DNA of 64,000 nucleotides, taken from positions 124,001 to 188,000 of the forward strand of contig NZ_BMJT01000002.1 of assembly GCF_014643595.1 (NCBI RefSeq). Direction: 5' to 3'. Below the pieces are notes generated by a model. That model was not told the origin of the DNA and made no database searches. It saw only the letters and a program-made list of their open reading frames with translations. The stretch comes from Lysinibacillus alkalisoli (GTDB lineage: Bacteria; Bacillota; Bacilli; Bacillales_A; Planococcaceae). How positions within the stretch are numbered: the stretch's first letter is position 1; each line of letters starts with the position of its first letter. Shown in pieces: positions 1-8,390 of this stretch. The translations under genes and the position numbers were made by a program.

Positions 1-986
1 TAGTACCTGAACCGCCATTAGCCATAGGTGAAAAATTAGTCAAATTTACTAAAGAGAATCAGTTTGATGCAGTAGTTGGCATTGGTGGTGGCAGCGCGCT
101 TGATTTAAGTAAGTTAGCCGGGGTATTATCTCAACATGAAGGTGAGGTTGCAGACTATTTAAACTTAACAGGTACGCGTCAAGTGGCACATAAAGGATTG
201 CCAACGATATTGATTCCAACCACATCAGGTACAGGTTCTGAAGTAACAAATATTTCGGTACTAGCATTAGAGACAACAAAAGATGTAGTTGCTCATGATG
301 CATTAATTGCAGATGTCGCTATTGTTGACCCAGCATTGACGATGTCATTACCCCCTAAAGTAACAGCAGCAACAGGAGCCGATGCTTTAACACATGCGAT
401 TGAGGCGTATGTTTCAAAATTTGCTAGTCCTGTGTCAGATGCATTAGCTTTACAGGCAATACGTCTCATTAGCTCTTCAATTCGTACGGCTGTCCATCAA
501 GGTGATGACAAAGAAGCACGTACTAAAATGAGTTATGGCAGTTACTTAGCAGGCCTTGCGTTCTTTAACGCAGGTGTAGCAGGTGTACATGGTTTGGCTT
601 ACCCATTAGGTGGACAATTTCACTTAGCTCATGGTGAATCGAATGCAGTATTACTACCATATGTCATGGGTTATATTCGCCCAAGTTGTGAGCGCCAAAT
701 GAAAGATATTTATGAGGCAATGGGTTTCAGCCCATCAGGCATGTCACAGCAAGAAGCATCAAAAGCATGTGTGCGTGAGTTGAAGCGCTTAGTGGAGGAT
801 ATTCAAATCCCTTCAACATTGCAAGCATTTGGTATTCATAAAGAAGCAATTTCATCTTTAACGGATGATGCAATACTGCAAACGAGAATTTTAGCACGAA
901 GTCCGTTAAAATTAGAGTGGCAAGATATTTTTACCATTTACTCAGCAGCTCATGAAGGACAAGTTGTTGAAAAAGGAGAGAAGTAA
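1..986 (+). CDS. Iron-containing alcohol dehydrogenase (5' truncated by window)
   Basis: NAD(P)-linked oxidation of an alcohol or reduction of an aldehyde by a group III (Fe) alcohol dehydrogenase. The frame is open from base 3, so the start lies upstream of the window. It shows the nucleotide-binding GGGSALD motif near bases 87-107, PTTSGTGSE, and the metal-site region with GVHGLAYPLGG and HLAHGESNA. The stop sits 1 base before the next gene's ATG, so the two are an operon. The neighbour is a succinate-semialdehyde dehydrogenase, which makes 4-hydroxybutyrate dehydrogenase a reasonable guess, but substrate cannot be read from sequence. Family is certain, substrate is not. Confidence 0.9.
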   Translation, partial: VPEPPLAIGEKLVKFTKENQFDAVVGIGGGSALDLSKLAGVLSQHEGEVADYLNLTGTRQVAHKGLPTILIPTTSGTGSEVTNISVLALETTKDVVAHDALIADVAIVDPALTMSLPPKVTAATGADALTHAIEAYVSKFASPVSDALALQAIRLISSSIRTAVHQGDDKEARTKMSYGSYLAGLAFFNAGVAGVHGLAYPLGGQFHLAHGESNAVLLPYVMGYIRPSCERQMKDIYEAMGFSPSGMSQQEASKACVRELKRLVEDIQIPSTLQAFGIHKEAISSLTDDAILQTRILARSPLKLEWQDIFTIYSAAHEGQVVEKGEK

Positions 987-987
987 A

Positions 988-2412
988 ATGAAAAATTACG
1001 AACTTTTAATTAATGGTGAATGGGTAGGTACAGATTGGAAGCAATATGAAGTAATTAATCCTGCAACGACAAAACCAATAGCATCTGTACCTTATGGTGG
1101 CGAAAAGGAAGCGAAACAAGCAGTAGATGCAGCAGCTGAAGCATTTACGATGTGGAAAAAGAAAACAGCACAAGAACGTTGTGACATTTTGTATCGTTGG
1201 TACGAACTTGTTAAAGAAAATGAAGAAGAAATTGCTAAACTTATGACAGAAGAACAAGGTAAGCCATTAGCAGAAGCTCTTGGTGAAGTACGTTATGCCA
1301 ATGCTTATATTCAGTGGTACGCGGAAGAAGGTAAGCGCGTTTACGGCGAGACAATCCCTGCATCAGCACCAGATAAACGCATGTTAGTATTACGCCAACC
1401 TATTGGTGTTGTAGCAGCTATTACGCCATGGAATTTCCCAGCAGCTATGATTACTCGAAAAATTGCACCAGCTTTAGCAGTGGGTTGTACAGCGGTTTTA
1501 AAACCAGCAAGTCAAACACCATTAACTGCTATCAAACTTGTTGAATATGCGGAGCAAGCTGGTGTTCCTAAAGGTGTGCTAAATATTGTTACAGGTTCAG
1601 CGCGTGAAATTGGTGGTGCTTGGACAAAAGATCGTCGCGTGCGCAAATTAACATTCACAGGTTCAACAGAAGTGGGCAAGCAGTTGATGAAAGAGTCAGC
1701 AGATACAATGAAAAAAGTATCATTAGAGCTAGGCGGGCACGCCCCGTTTATTGTGCTAAAAGATGCCGATTTAGATGTAGCAGTAACAGGTGTACTTGCT
1801 TCTAAATTCCGCAATGCTGGCCAAACTTGTATTTGTACAAACCGTGTGTATGTTCATCAAGATATTGAAGCGCAATTTGTGTCAGCTGTAGCAGATAAGG
1901 TGAAAGAAATGAAAGTAGGGAATGGCTTAGACCAACAAACAACAATTGGGCCTATGATTGATGAAAATGCCGTTGATAAAGTGAATGAGCATGTGGAAGA
2001 TGCGCGTGCTAAAGGTGCAATTATTGAAACAGGTGGTCAGCGTATTGCAGGAGACGGGTACTATTATGCACCTACTGTAATGTCAGGTGTTACAGACGAT
2101 ATGCAATGTATGTCAGAAGAAACATTTGGTCCATTGCTTCCAATAGCAACATTTACAGATGTGGATGATGCAATTACACGTGCTAACGATACACCATTTG
2201 GTTTAGCGGCCTATGTGTTTACTACAAATTTGTCAGAAGCTTTTTATGTTAGCGAAGCACTTGAATATGGTATTATCGGTTTAAATGATGGTGGCCCTTC
2301 AGCAGCGCAAGCGCCATTTGGTGGCTGGAAAGAAAGCGGTACAGGTCGTGAAGGCGGACGCCAAGGTATGGAAGATTATTTAGAAACAAAGTATATTTCG
2401 ATTAAACTATAG
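988..2412 (+). CDS. gabD: NAD(P)-dependent succinate-semialdehyde dehydrogenase family protein
   Basis: Oxidises an aldehyde, most likely succinate semialdehyde, to the acid. It is 474 residues, normal for the family. PWNFPAAM (cofactor binding), FTGSTEVGK, the general-base Glu in LELGGHAPF (about residue 247) and the catalytic Cys in FRNAGQTCICTNR (about residue 281) are all present. The FRNAGQTC-C-NR form is typical of the GabD subfamily. The ATG at 988 is chosen because AAAGGAGAG at 973-981 precedes it; an in-frame ATG 36 bases upstream lies inside the alcohol dehydrogenase gene and has no such site. A terminator follows directly. Confidence 0.88.
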   Translation: MKNYELLINGEWVGTDWKQYEVINPATTKPIASVPYGGEKEAKQAVDAAAEAFTMWKKKTAQERCDILYRWYELVKENEEEIAKLMTEEQGKPLAEALGEVRYANAYIQWYAEEGKRVYGETIPASAPDKRMLVLRQPIGVVAAITPWNFPAAMITRKIAPALAVGCTAVLKPASQTPLTAIKLVEYAEQAGVPKGVLNIVTGSAREIGGAWTKDRRVRKLTFTGSTEVGKQLMKESADTMKKVSLELGGHAPFIVLKDADLDVAVTGVLASKFRNAGQTCICTNRVYVHQDIEAQFVSAVADKVKEMKVGNGLDQQTTIGPMIDENAVDKVNEHVEDARAKGAIIETGGQRIAGDGYYYAPTVMSGVTDDMQCMSEETFGPLLPIATFTDVDDAITRANDTPFGLAAYVFTTNLSEAFYVSEALEYGIIGLNDGGPSAAQAPFGGWKESGTGREGGRQGMEDYLETKYISIKL

Positions 2413-2426
2413 TAAAATAAATCAGT

Positions 2427-2465
2427 AAGCACAAACGCTATTTTATTAGTGTTTGTGCTTTTTTG
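2427..2465 (+). terminator. Rho-independent terminator after gabD
   Basis: A 14-base arm (AAGCACAAACGCTA) and its complement with one G-T pair flank a 6-base loop and are followed by a T run. It ends the dehydrogenase operon. Confidence 0.85.
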
Positions 2466-2488
2466 TGGCTTAAATATGTAGGATAAAA

Positions 2489-3031
2489 TCAACGCTTAGT
2501 AAAGTAATCATTTGCTAAAATAGCTAGATAGTCAATATCTTCATATAGATTATTTTTCATAAATTCTTGTCTGTGCCTACCTTCAAATGTCATACCGATT
2601 TTTTCTAATACGTTTCGAGAAGCTGGATTTCTTGTCATACAACGTCCACTAATACGATTTAAATGCAGTGTGGTAAAACCAAACGCTAATACTTCTTGAC
2701 AAGCTTCTGTAGCATAACCTTTACCCCAATGGTGGACATCAATAAAATAGCCAATCTCCGCTTTCTTATGAGCTTTTGTTACACTCACTAATCCACAATT
2801 GCCAATATATTGTTCAGTCTCCTTTAGAAAAATAGCAAGTTCATAAGCTGTTCCTTGTTCATAACTTTCCTTGACGTAAGTAATCCAACGTTCTACAAAG
2901 TTTCTTGGATAAGGGTGTGGTAAGTGCATTAAAGTATGCGCAATTGCTTGTTGTTGAACAACGTGAAAAACTTGTTCAGCCAATGTATGGTCATAACTTT
3001 TTAATAAGAGTCTATTGGTTTCAAGTAACAT
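2489..3031 (-). CDS. GNAT family N-acetyltransferase (RimJ/RimL-like)
   Basis: Cytoplasmic acetyl-CoA-dependent N-acetyltransferase of 180 residues. It opens with the ETNRLLLKSY start common to RimJ/RimL-type enzymes. It has an acetyl-CoA binding region around HHWGKGYATEACQEVL (about residues 100-115), followed by the LNRISGRCMTRNPASRNVLEKIGMTFEG block seen in ribosomal-protein or small-molecule acetyltransferases of this branch. AGGAG stands upstream of the ATG. It is a single gene facing the sigma factor locus; the acceptor is unknown. Confidence 0.85.
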   Translation of the reverse strand: MLLETNRLLLKSYDHTLAEQVFHVVQQQAIAHTLMHLPHPYPRNFVERWITYVKESYEQGTAYELAIFLKETEQYIGNCGLVSVTKAHKKAEIGYFIDVHHWGKGYATEACQEVLAFGFTTLHLNRISGRCMTRNPASRNVLEKIGMTFEGRHRQEFMKNNLYEDIDYLAILANDYFTKR

Positions 3032-3080
3032 GATATATCTCCTCTCTCACCCTCTATATTATATAATAACTACCAAAAAA

Positions 3081-3110
3081 GGAAAACGTAAATACTAGTA
3101 GCCTCGTTAT
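3081..3110 (+). promoter_or_regulatory. Possible ECF-type autoregulatory promoter
   Basis: GGAAAAC at 3081-3087 and CGTTAT at 3105-3110, 17 bases apart, resemble the GAAAC / CGT elements recognised by ECF sigma factors. It lies just ahead of the anti-sigma-like gene and the ECF gene, where autoregulation would be expected. This is inference from two short motifs. Confidence 0.3.
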
Positions 3111-3132
3111 ATAAGTAGGGAGGTGTTTATGA

Positions 3133-4335
3133 ATGAATCCGATTAAACAACAATTAGATGAAAAAATAGGTGACTTATCTGTACAAGCGAAGGCTGTAGA
3201 GCAATATGTAAAGATCAATCTAGAAAAGAAATCCCGCATAAAAAAGATAAAAATACCCATGGTCCTAAGTTTTATTATCGTATGTTGCACTACGCTCATA
3301 CTCGCATTTTATCCGAAAGAGCAGCACGCTAATTTTGATGAATGGTTATCACAAGAGGTATTTGAAGGAGAAGTATATAGAAATTACATATTATCGTGGT
3401 ATTTCTCTGACGAAGCTACAGTGAAACATCTTGTTTTTGAAGACTTATTTAACCAAGCTGCATTAGCCTATTATGCTCAACAACAAGGGATCATCATTAC
3501 AGAAGAGGCTATTCACTTAGCCACCATTCAACAACAACAATCCATACTGGAAGCACCTGAACAAAAAATAATGGATTATTTGTATCAAAAGTTAGGTGTC
3601 ACAGAGGAAGGATATGCAAAAACGATTATTGCACAACGACAGAAATTACAATTGTACCAAAATGCTCAGTCAATAGATGCCAATTTTGAAGATAAAGCGT
3701 TGGCTACTTTTTCTAAGCGCTATGATAAGGAAATTGAACAATTTAAACAAAAAAATAATATTATACAGCCTTCACGCAATATAGCAAATACAGAACAAGC
3801 ACAACAAATGATTGATTCGTATTTGTTAAAAAAATTATCAGAAAACACCGAAAGAGCATTGCCATTTACACCATTAACATTACAAGAGTTTGAATTACAG
3901 GCACAAACTAAAGAAGAGCAAGAACAGCTTCGCATAATAAAACAAGCATATGATTATGACTGGCAAGCATTGAAAGAAGAGCATCGTCAAATGAAAAAAA
4001 CAAAAATTAAAGGCGAAGTCTTAAAACAAAAGGGAAATCGTTATTTAATTGTTAACGCTCACCAACAAAACCAATCTTTATGGATTGAAACAGAGCAAAA
4101 GTTGCAGTTGGGGCAACGTGCACAAGTGTTTGAAGACAATAGTGTGAGTAGTTGGCAAGCGCTACGTTACCCTAATGCCCAGCTAACACAAGAAGAAGCT
4201 ATTGCTCAGGCTATTCAAAATAAAGATGAACTTGTAGGTATTAAAAGTGCAAGATTTGAGCAGAATAGATGGGATATTACATTGCAACATCAAGACCAAA
4301 CAGAAGTTGTGAGAGTGCCAGATGAGAGGAGATAA
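3133..4335 (+). CDS. Membrane-anchored anti-sigma-like protein with SurA-like extracellular region
   Basis: 400 residues: a charged cytoplasmic stretch (1-41), one membrane span (about 42-60), and a 340-residue outer part. Residues about 95-180 are helical and read like the N-terminal helical region of SurA/PrsA-type chaperones (a GI-I-EEAIH pattern followed by the LGVTEEGYAKTIIAQRQKLQLYQ segment). The last 110 residues, from IKGEVLKQKGNRYLIVNA with LWIETEQKLQLGQ, look like a small beta domain similar to DUF3221. It lies 3 bases before an ECF sigma gene, so a role as membrane anti-sigma factor or sensor is inferred. GGGAGGTG at 3117-3124 supports the ATG at 3133. No database match could be run. 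Confidence 0.55.
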   Translation: MNPIKQQLDEKIGDLSVQAKAVEQYVKINLEKKSRIKKIKIPMVLSFIIVCCTTLILAFYPKEQHANFDEWLSQEVFEGEVYRNYILSWYFSDEATVKHLVFEDLFNQAALAYYAQQQGIIITEEAIHLATIQQQQSILEAPEQKIMDYLYQKLGVTEEGYAKTIIAQRQKLQLYQNAQSIDANFEDKALATFSKRYDKEIEQFKQKNNIIQPSRNIANTEQAQQMIDSYLLKKLSENTERALPFTPLTLQEFELQAQTKEEQEQLRIIKQAYDYDWQALKEEHRQMKKTKIKGEVLKQKGNRYLIVNAHQQNQSLWIETEQKLQLGQRAQVFEDNSVSSWQALRYPNAQLTQEEAIAQAIQNKDELVGIKSARFEQNRWDITLQHQDQTEVVRVPDERR

Positions 4336-4338
4336 CAT

Positions 4339-4845
4339 ATGGAGATAGAGGAGGTTGTAAAGACTTATACAATATACTTATTAAAACTAAGTTATTTATA
4401 CGTAAAAGACAAACAAATAGCTGAAGATATTGTGCAGGAAGTGTTTTTAAAATTTTATAAAAACCAAGCTGCTTATCAAGAAGAAGGAAAAATAAAACAA
4501 TATTTAACGGTAATGACTGTTAATCAATGCAAAGATTATGTAAAGAGTTGGGCATATCGTAAAGTGATCATTAAAGAAAAGTTGACACGTAGCCATGTAG
4601 AAACTGCTGCCATGATTTTAAAAGAAGAACGGCAAACGATTGCAAACGCTGTATTAGCCCTACCGATCAAATACCGTGAACCTATTATTTTTTATTATTA
4701 TGAGGAACGCAATATTCTTGAAATTGCAGAACTACTTCATTTATCAGACAATACGGTAAAAACGCGTTTAAGAGAGGCACGCAGAAGGTTGCATCACGTA
4801 TTAGCTACAGATGACTGGGAGGTGTTGCAAATTGAAGAACAATAA
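4339..4845 (+). CDS. ECF-type RNA polymerase sigma factor
   Basis: 168-residue sigma-70 family protein with only regions 2 and 4. Region 2 (about 12-75) includes AEDIVQEVFLKFYKN, and region 4 (about 115-160) includes LPIKYREPIIFYYYEERNILEIAELL and the helix-turn-helix LSDNTVKTRLREARRRL. It would direct RNA polymerase to a small stress or envelope regulon. The start is preceded by GAGGAGA at 4325-4331. It is translationally close-coupled to the upstream membrane protein, its likely inhibitor. Regulon unknown. Confidence 0.9.
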   Translation: MEIEEVVKTYTIYLLKLSYLYVKDKQIAEDIVQEVFLKFYKNQAAYQEEGKIKQYLTVMTVNQCKDYVKSWAYRKVIIKEKLTRSHVETAAMILKEERQTIANAVLALPIKYREPIIFYYYEERNILEIAELLHLSDNTVKTRLREARRRLHHVLATDDWEVLQIEEQ

Positions 4846-4864
4846 GAAGAGAATTTGGCGATGA
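4832..4864 (+). other. Ten-codon TTG-start reading frame overlapping the sigma gene end
   Basis: GGAGGTG at 4818-4824 lies 7 bases before a TTG that opens a short lysine-rich frame (LKNNKKRIWR) ending in TGA. In many Bacillales ECF loci the anti-sigma gene starts in just this overlapping position. It may be the stub of a lost downstream anti-sigma gene, or chance. Confidence 0.25.
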
Positions 4865-4917
4865 GACGCATAGTAAAGTAACTATTTTCCCTCAATCTTA
4901 AAACAAAAAGAAAAGAT

Positions 4918-4945
4918 AAAAAAGGGTGGCTGAGCCACCTTTTTT
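4918..4945. terminator. Bidirectional terminator between sigma gene and convergent gene
   Basis: GGTGGC/GCCACC stem flanked by six or more A residues on the left and T residues on the right. It can stop transcription from both sides. Confidence 0.8.
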
Positions 4946-5426
4946 ATCGTGATAACCGTTCTAAAACAGTAAGTATGCTTGTGTTATGTTGATACCCCAC
5001 TAATTCACCAAATTGAAAGGCTTGTGCTGCTCTTGCACTAAGTTCTGCCAACCAATCTCTTTGTCCAAGGCTATTAGCAGGCGTTATATACATGTCAAAA
5101 TCAGCTGAGATTTTGCCTGGCGCATAGCGCTTCATGTAGTCTGTAGCCCTGCCATAATCAAATGATAAAACCGCATGTTCTTGAAAAGATATTTCCCCTG
5201 CCTTATATAAAATTTTGGATATTTCCGCAATTTCTTCAAAGGTAGCATTTCTAACATCATATTGATCCGTAAGCGTTTTGTAAAGAGCGGAAGTGTCCTT
5301 TTGAGTCACCTCACCTTTTGTTGCTTCAACCAGAAAGGCAGCCTTCTGTACTTTATCTGACGGCATATGGGTATGATTAGTATAATATGACATGACTTGA
5401 TGACGAATAACAGAATTTGCATTCAT
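4944..5426 (-). CDS. Hypothetical protein
   Basis: 160-residue soluble protein that I do not recognise. It has no membrane span or signal peptide. The sequence is mixed alpha-helical with conserved-looking aromatic and charged clusters (ATFEEIAEISKILYKAGEISF, LSFDYGRATDYMKRYAPGKIS, DMYITPANSLGQRDWLAELSARAAQAF). AAAGTAGGT stands upstream of the ATG. It is convergent to the ECF operon and shares its terminator. The composition is clearly coding, but no function can be assigned. Confidence 0.7.
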   Translation of the reverse strand: MNANSVIRHQVMSYYTNHTHMPSDKVQKAAFLVEATKGEVTQKDTSALYKTLTDQYDVRNATFEEIAEISKILYKAGEISFQEHAVLSFDYGRATDYMKRYAPGKISADFDMYITPANSLGQRDWLAELSARAAQAFQFGELVGYQHNTSILTVLERLSR

Positions 5427-6025
5427 ACAATTACCTACTTTCCATAAAAGATCATAATTTTTTATGTAATAAAAATACCATCTAGCATTGTATTACCTGA
5501 AAAATGGATGGGCGTGTTGTGGGAATCAAATATACTGTTGTGCATCCTATCAAATATATCATCCATCAACAATGAAGTCGCTGTTGTTAGTCGATAGCCT
5601 TTTTCATATGTTGCTTCAAATCAACATTATTAGATCTAGCATATTTGATATGACCATAGCCAAGTTCCGCTGTTCATCGCCTCTTGAAAGCTCTGAAATA
5701 AATGCTTTCACAGTCTTTGTAAACAACACTTAAATAGACATGATACTTAAGATCGCCACTATAAAACCTTTGTGATCACTATTACCTCCATTGTAGTTAT
5801 TGTAAGTATTATCGACATGAATAGGCTATTATTCAATATTTATTTTGCTTTCTGTAAAAAAGTTCTGCTGTTATAGATCAGTAATATAGTTTTTATGAAT
5901 AGCCTACATTTTATACAAAGTATAGGTTATTTTTTATGACAAAAAAATTAGATAGTGACATAATCTGTCTAGTCTATTTGTTAATGTAAGACTTGAGCGA
6001 TTTTGGTTAGAAAGGAGGTATTCTT
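5427..6025. other. 600-base region without an intact gene; possible decayed coding remnant
   Basis: AT-rich region. Read on the minus strand, bases about 5590-5760 give short protein-like stretches in different frames (for example YGHIKYARSNNVDLKQHMKKAID near 5598-5668), interrupted by stops. This could be a decayed gene. An 81-codon plus-strand frame at 5488-5733 has unlikely composition (many Cys and Ser, no ribosome site) and is not called. The last 100 bases hold the promoter region of the WYL regulator. Confidence 0.35.
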
Positions 6026-6844
6026 GTGAGGAAGTCGGAACAAATACATCGGATTTTGCAAATATATGATCAATTAAACAACGGCGAAACGATAAACAAA
6101 TTAGAAACATCCCATCGTTTATCTGTTAGTATGCGAACAATCCAGCGTGATATTAGTACAATTCAAGAACATTTGGCGAATTCTTTTTCTGGTCAGATGA
6201 TTGAGTATGATGGGCAAAGAAAAGGCTATATTTTAACAGGCAATAAGACGAAAGCTCTGCCTGTAGAACAAGTGTATGTTATTGCAAAAATAATAATAGC
6301 AAGTCGAGCCTTTAGTATAGGTGAATTGAGAACATTCATAACAAACTTGCTTGGGCAAAGTACGTTAAAGAATAAGGAAATTGTATATACTATGCTTGAA
6401 AAAGAGTTGACCTATTATGATGAGTTACCCCACACTAAAAATCGATTATGTGATCTCATTTGGACTGTGACAGAATGCATCGTAAAAAATAAATATATGG
6501 AGATTATGTATGAACAACAGGATAAGCTTCAGTCATATAGTATAAAGCCCATTCATATTTTATTTATGAAGCAATATTTTTATGTGATTGCTGTAGCTTA
6601 TTTCAAAGGTTGTGTACTACCTGTTACATATCGTTTAGACCGCATTAACTCTTATAGCGAACAACCCAATCATCCGCAAATCAATGACAACGAATATGAA
6701 CTTTTATTACCTCAACAAGAATTAACCCATACATTAGATAAAAGTCAATCTAATGCGACATTGATTGTGTGGCTATCACAATATGGCAAAGAGCGAGAAA
6801 TGATTTACCCTATCGAATACCATGACCAGTGGTATCAATGTTAA
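6026..6844 (+). CDS. HTH/WYL-domain transcriptional regulator
   Basis: 272-residue DNA-binding regulator. An N-terminal DeoR-type winged helix (RKSEQIHRILQIYDQLNNGETI, then LSVSMRTIQRDISTIQEHL, about residues 2-50) is followed by a middle helical region and a C-terminal WYL-like ligand domain (IKPIHILFMKQYFYVIAVAYFKG... TYRLDRINS, about 170-215). The start is GTG, fixed by AAAGGAGGT at 6011-6019. It is followed after 18 bases by a lipoprotein gene, so the two may be co-transcribed. Ligand and targets are unknown. Confidence 0.82.
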   Translation: MRKSEQIHRILQIYDQLNNGETINKLETSHRLSVSMRTIQRDISTIQEHLANSFSGQMIEYDGQRKGYILTGNKTKALPVEQVYVIAKIIIASRAFSIGELRTFITNLLGQSTLKNKEIVYTMLEKELTYYDELPHTKNRLCDLIWTVTECIVKNKYMEIMYEQQDKLQSYSIKPIHILFMKQYFYVIAVAYFKGCVLPVTYRLDRINSYSEQPNHPQINDNEYELLLPQQELTHTLDKSQSNATLIVWLSQYGKEREMIYPIEYHDQWYQC

Positions 6845-6862
6845 AGGAAGAGGAGAAGAATA

Positions 6863-7450
6863 ATGAAAAGATTGATATTTATGCTATGCGTTACTTTATT
6901 ATTAACAGCATGTAGTTCAGAAGGTACTTCAACTGATCAAGCGAAAGAAGATAGTGAAAAAACGGCAGAAGATAAAGGGAAGAAATATGCTGACGTACTT
7001 AAAAAAGCGGTGCCTATGTTAACAGATGACCAAGGAGAATTGTCTGAAACATCTTATGATTATGTTACTGAGCATGAGACGATTTTTCCTGCGGTTACTG
7101 AAGAAGCCATTACTAAAGTAAAGGCAGATGCACAAAGTGTGGACATTAAGTTATTAAACAAAAATTTACAGCCTCACTTATCTACGCTTATGACGTTTAC
7201 AGGGCAAGTTGTACAAGTAGATGAGACAACCCATGACTTTGGCGAAACTGAAACGTGGCTGAATGTATATGATGAAAATGCGGATATGAGTTATCACGTG
7301 TATATGTTTAAAACAAGCGGCGATATTTTAGAGGATGATTACATTCAATTTTGGGGCATTCCTCTAACAACTTATTCCTACAATACAACAGATGGCGGCT
7401 TCCGTAATACAATTTTATTCTTTGCTTCGCATGTCGAAAAAACACAATAA
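6863..7450 (+). CDS. Predicted lipoprotein, unknown function
   Basis: 195 residues with a classic lipoprotein signal: MKRLIFMLCVTLLLTAC, lipobox LTAC with Cys at residue 17, then a Ser/Glu/Lys-rich linker (about 18-45). The folded part (about 45-195) has alternating beta-type segments such as LMTFTGQVVQVDETTH and FGETETWLNVYDENADMSYHVYMFK, which suggest an OB-like beta barrel. I do not recognise the family. GAAGAGGAGAAG precedes the ATG. It sits right behind the WYL regulator. Confidence 0.75.
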   Translation: MKRLIFMLCVTLLLTACSSEGTSTDQAKEDSEKTAEDKGKKYADVLKKAVPMLTDDQGELSETSYDYVTEHETIFPAVTEEAITKVKADAQSVDIKLLNKNLQPHLSTLMTFTGQVVQVDETTHDFGETETWLNVYDENADMSYHVYMFKTSGDILEDDYIQFWGIPLTTYSYNTTDGGFRNTILFFASHVEKTQ

Positions 7451-7488
7451 CACTAACAACTTATAAAGCCATGCAAAAGAATAACAGA

Positions 7489-7526
7489 GCAAAAGAAGCG
7501 TATCAATGTGGATACGCTTCTTTTGC
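7489..7526. terminator. Perfect 16-bp stem terminator overlapping the end of a convergent gene
   Basis: GCAAAAGAAGCGTATC and its exact complement flank a 6-base loop. The stem carries A and T runs at its ends, so it can act in both directions. The stop codon of the minus-strand lipoprotein gene lies inside it. Confidence 0.8.
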
Positions 7527-8390
7527 TACAGGGGGAAAGTCATCGGGCTTCCAAGAATGATCATACATTTCTCCATTAGGTTTTAAAAAATAATCATATT
7601 GTACCTCATTTGGGCGGTCAGGTACAGGGTCATCCCATGTAGTATCAACGTGATAGTATTGACCATCAACTTTTACAATATTCCAAGCATGCCCAACACC
7701 TTTAGCAGTACCTGTAACGACATAGTTTTCAATGCCAGCTGCATCTAGTAACGCAGTGAAAGCACCTGTATAGCCTGAACAAACAGCTATTTGGTTAGCG
7801 AATAGCCCATAAGCAGAGTAGGGGTCAGCTACATTTTCGCAGTTAATGGCGTCACAATTCTCATAAGTGGTAACATCATAGGCTGTATTGAGAACAACGT
7901 AATCATGGAGTGCTTTAACACGTTCATACTCTGTGGCATTTGATGGCACTTCATTAGCAATAATGCTTTGTACTTGTTGGTCTACAAACGTTTTTCTCTT
8001 CATTAATTCATCATAAGGTAGTTTGTACGTAAAGGTTAACTCCCCATCAATATTTGTATAACGTACACCCCATTTTTTTAACGGGACGTCATAGCGATTA
8101 TTATCGGCAATGGCTTCCACGATCGCCATTACATCATCCGGATGTATCTCGGAAGGTGAAAAGTGGTACGTTGTATCGTAATGCATTAGTGCCTGTAAAA
8201 TATCTTGATAAGTATTGGGATGAATATCACGCCAGGATTGCATAGTTTTAGTTATAAAATTGTCAGTTGGTAGTACGGGAGCATAGTTTGTTAGTGTTGT
8301 CTGTTCAATAACAATAGGTTCTGAGGGTGTGATACGCGATTCGCAACCTACTAATAGCACGAGACAAATAAAAGGAAGAAGTCGTTTCAT
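7503..8390 (-). CDS. Lipoprotein with transglutaminase-like domain
   Basis: 295-residue exported lipoprotein: MKRLLPFICLVLLVGC with lipobox Cys at 16. The C-terminal half is a transglutaminase/protease-like fold with the Cys-His-Asp order visible: Cys in AVCSGYTGAFTALL, His in GVGHAWNIVKVDGQYYHVDTTWDDP, and the following Asp. Such extracellular domains act as cysteine proteases or crosslinking enzymes at the cell surface. The start at 8390 is chosen because AAGGAG precedes it and the signal peptide begins there; a longer frame upstream has no such site. Last codons form part of a terminator stem. Confidence 0.82.
   Translation of the reverse strand: MKRLLPFICLVLLVGCESRITPSEPIVIEQTTLTNYAPVLPTDNFITKTMQSWRDIHPNTYQDILQALMHYDTTYHFSPSEIHPDDVMAIVEAIADNNRYDVPLKKWGVRYTNIDGELTFTYKLPYDELMKRKTFVDQQVQSIIANEVPSNATEYERVKALHDYVVLNTAYDVTTYENCDAINCENVADPYSAYGLFANQIAVCSGYTGAFTALLDAAGIENYVVTGTAKGVGHAWNIVKVDGQYYHVDTTWDDPVPDRPNEVQYDYFLKPNGEMYDHSWKPDDFPPVAKEAYPH

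Noticed and set aside
5488-5733. 81-codon plus-strand frame
   Set aside because: Many Cys and Ser, no ribosome site, and the minus strand reads more like old coding sequence.
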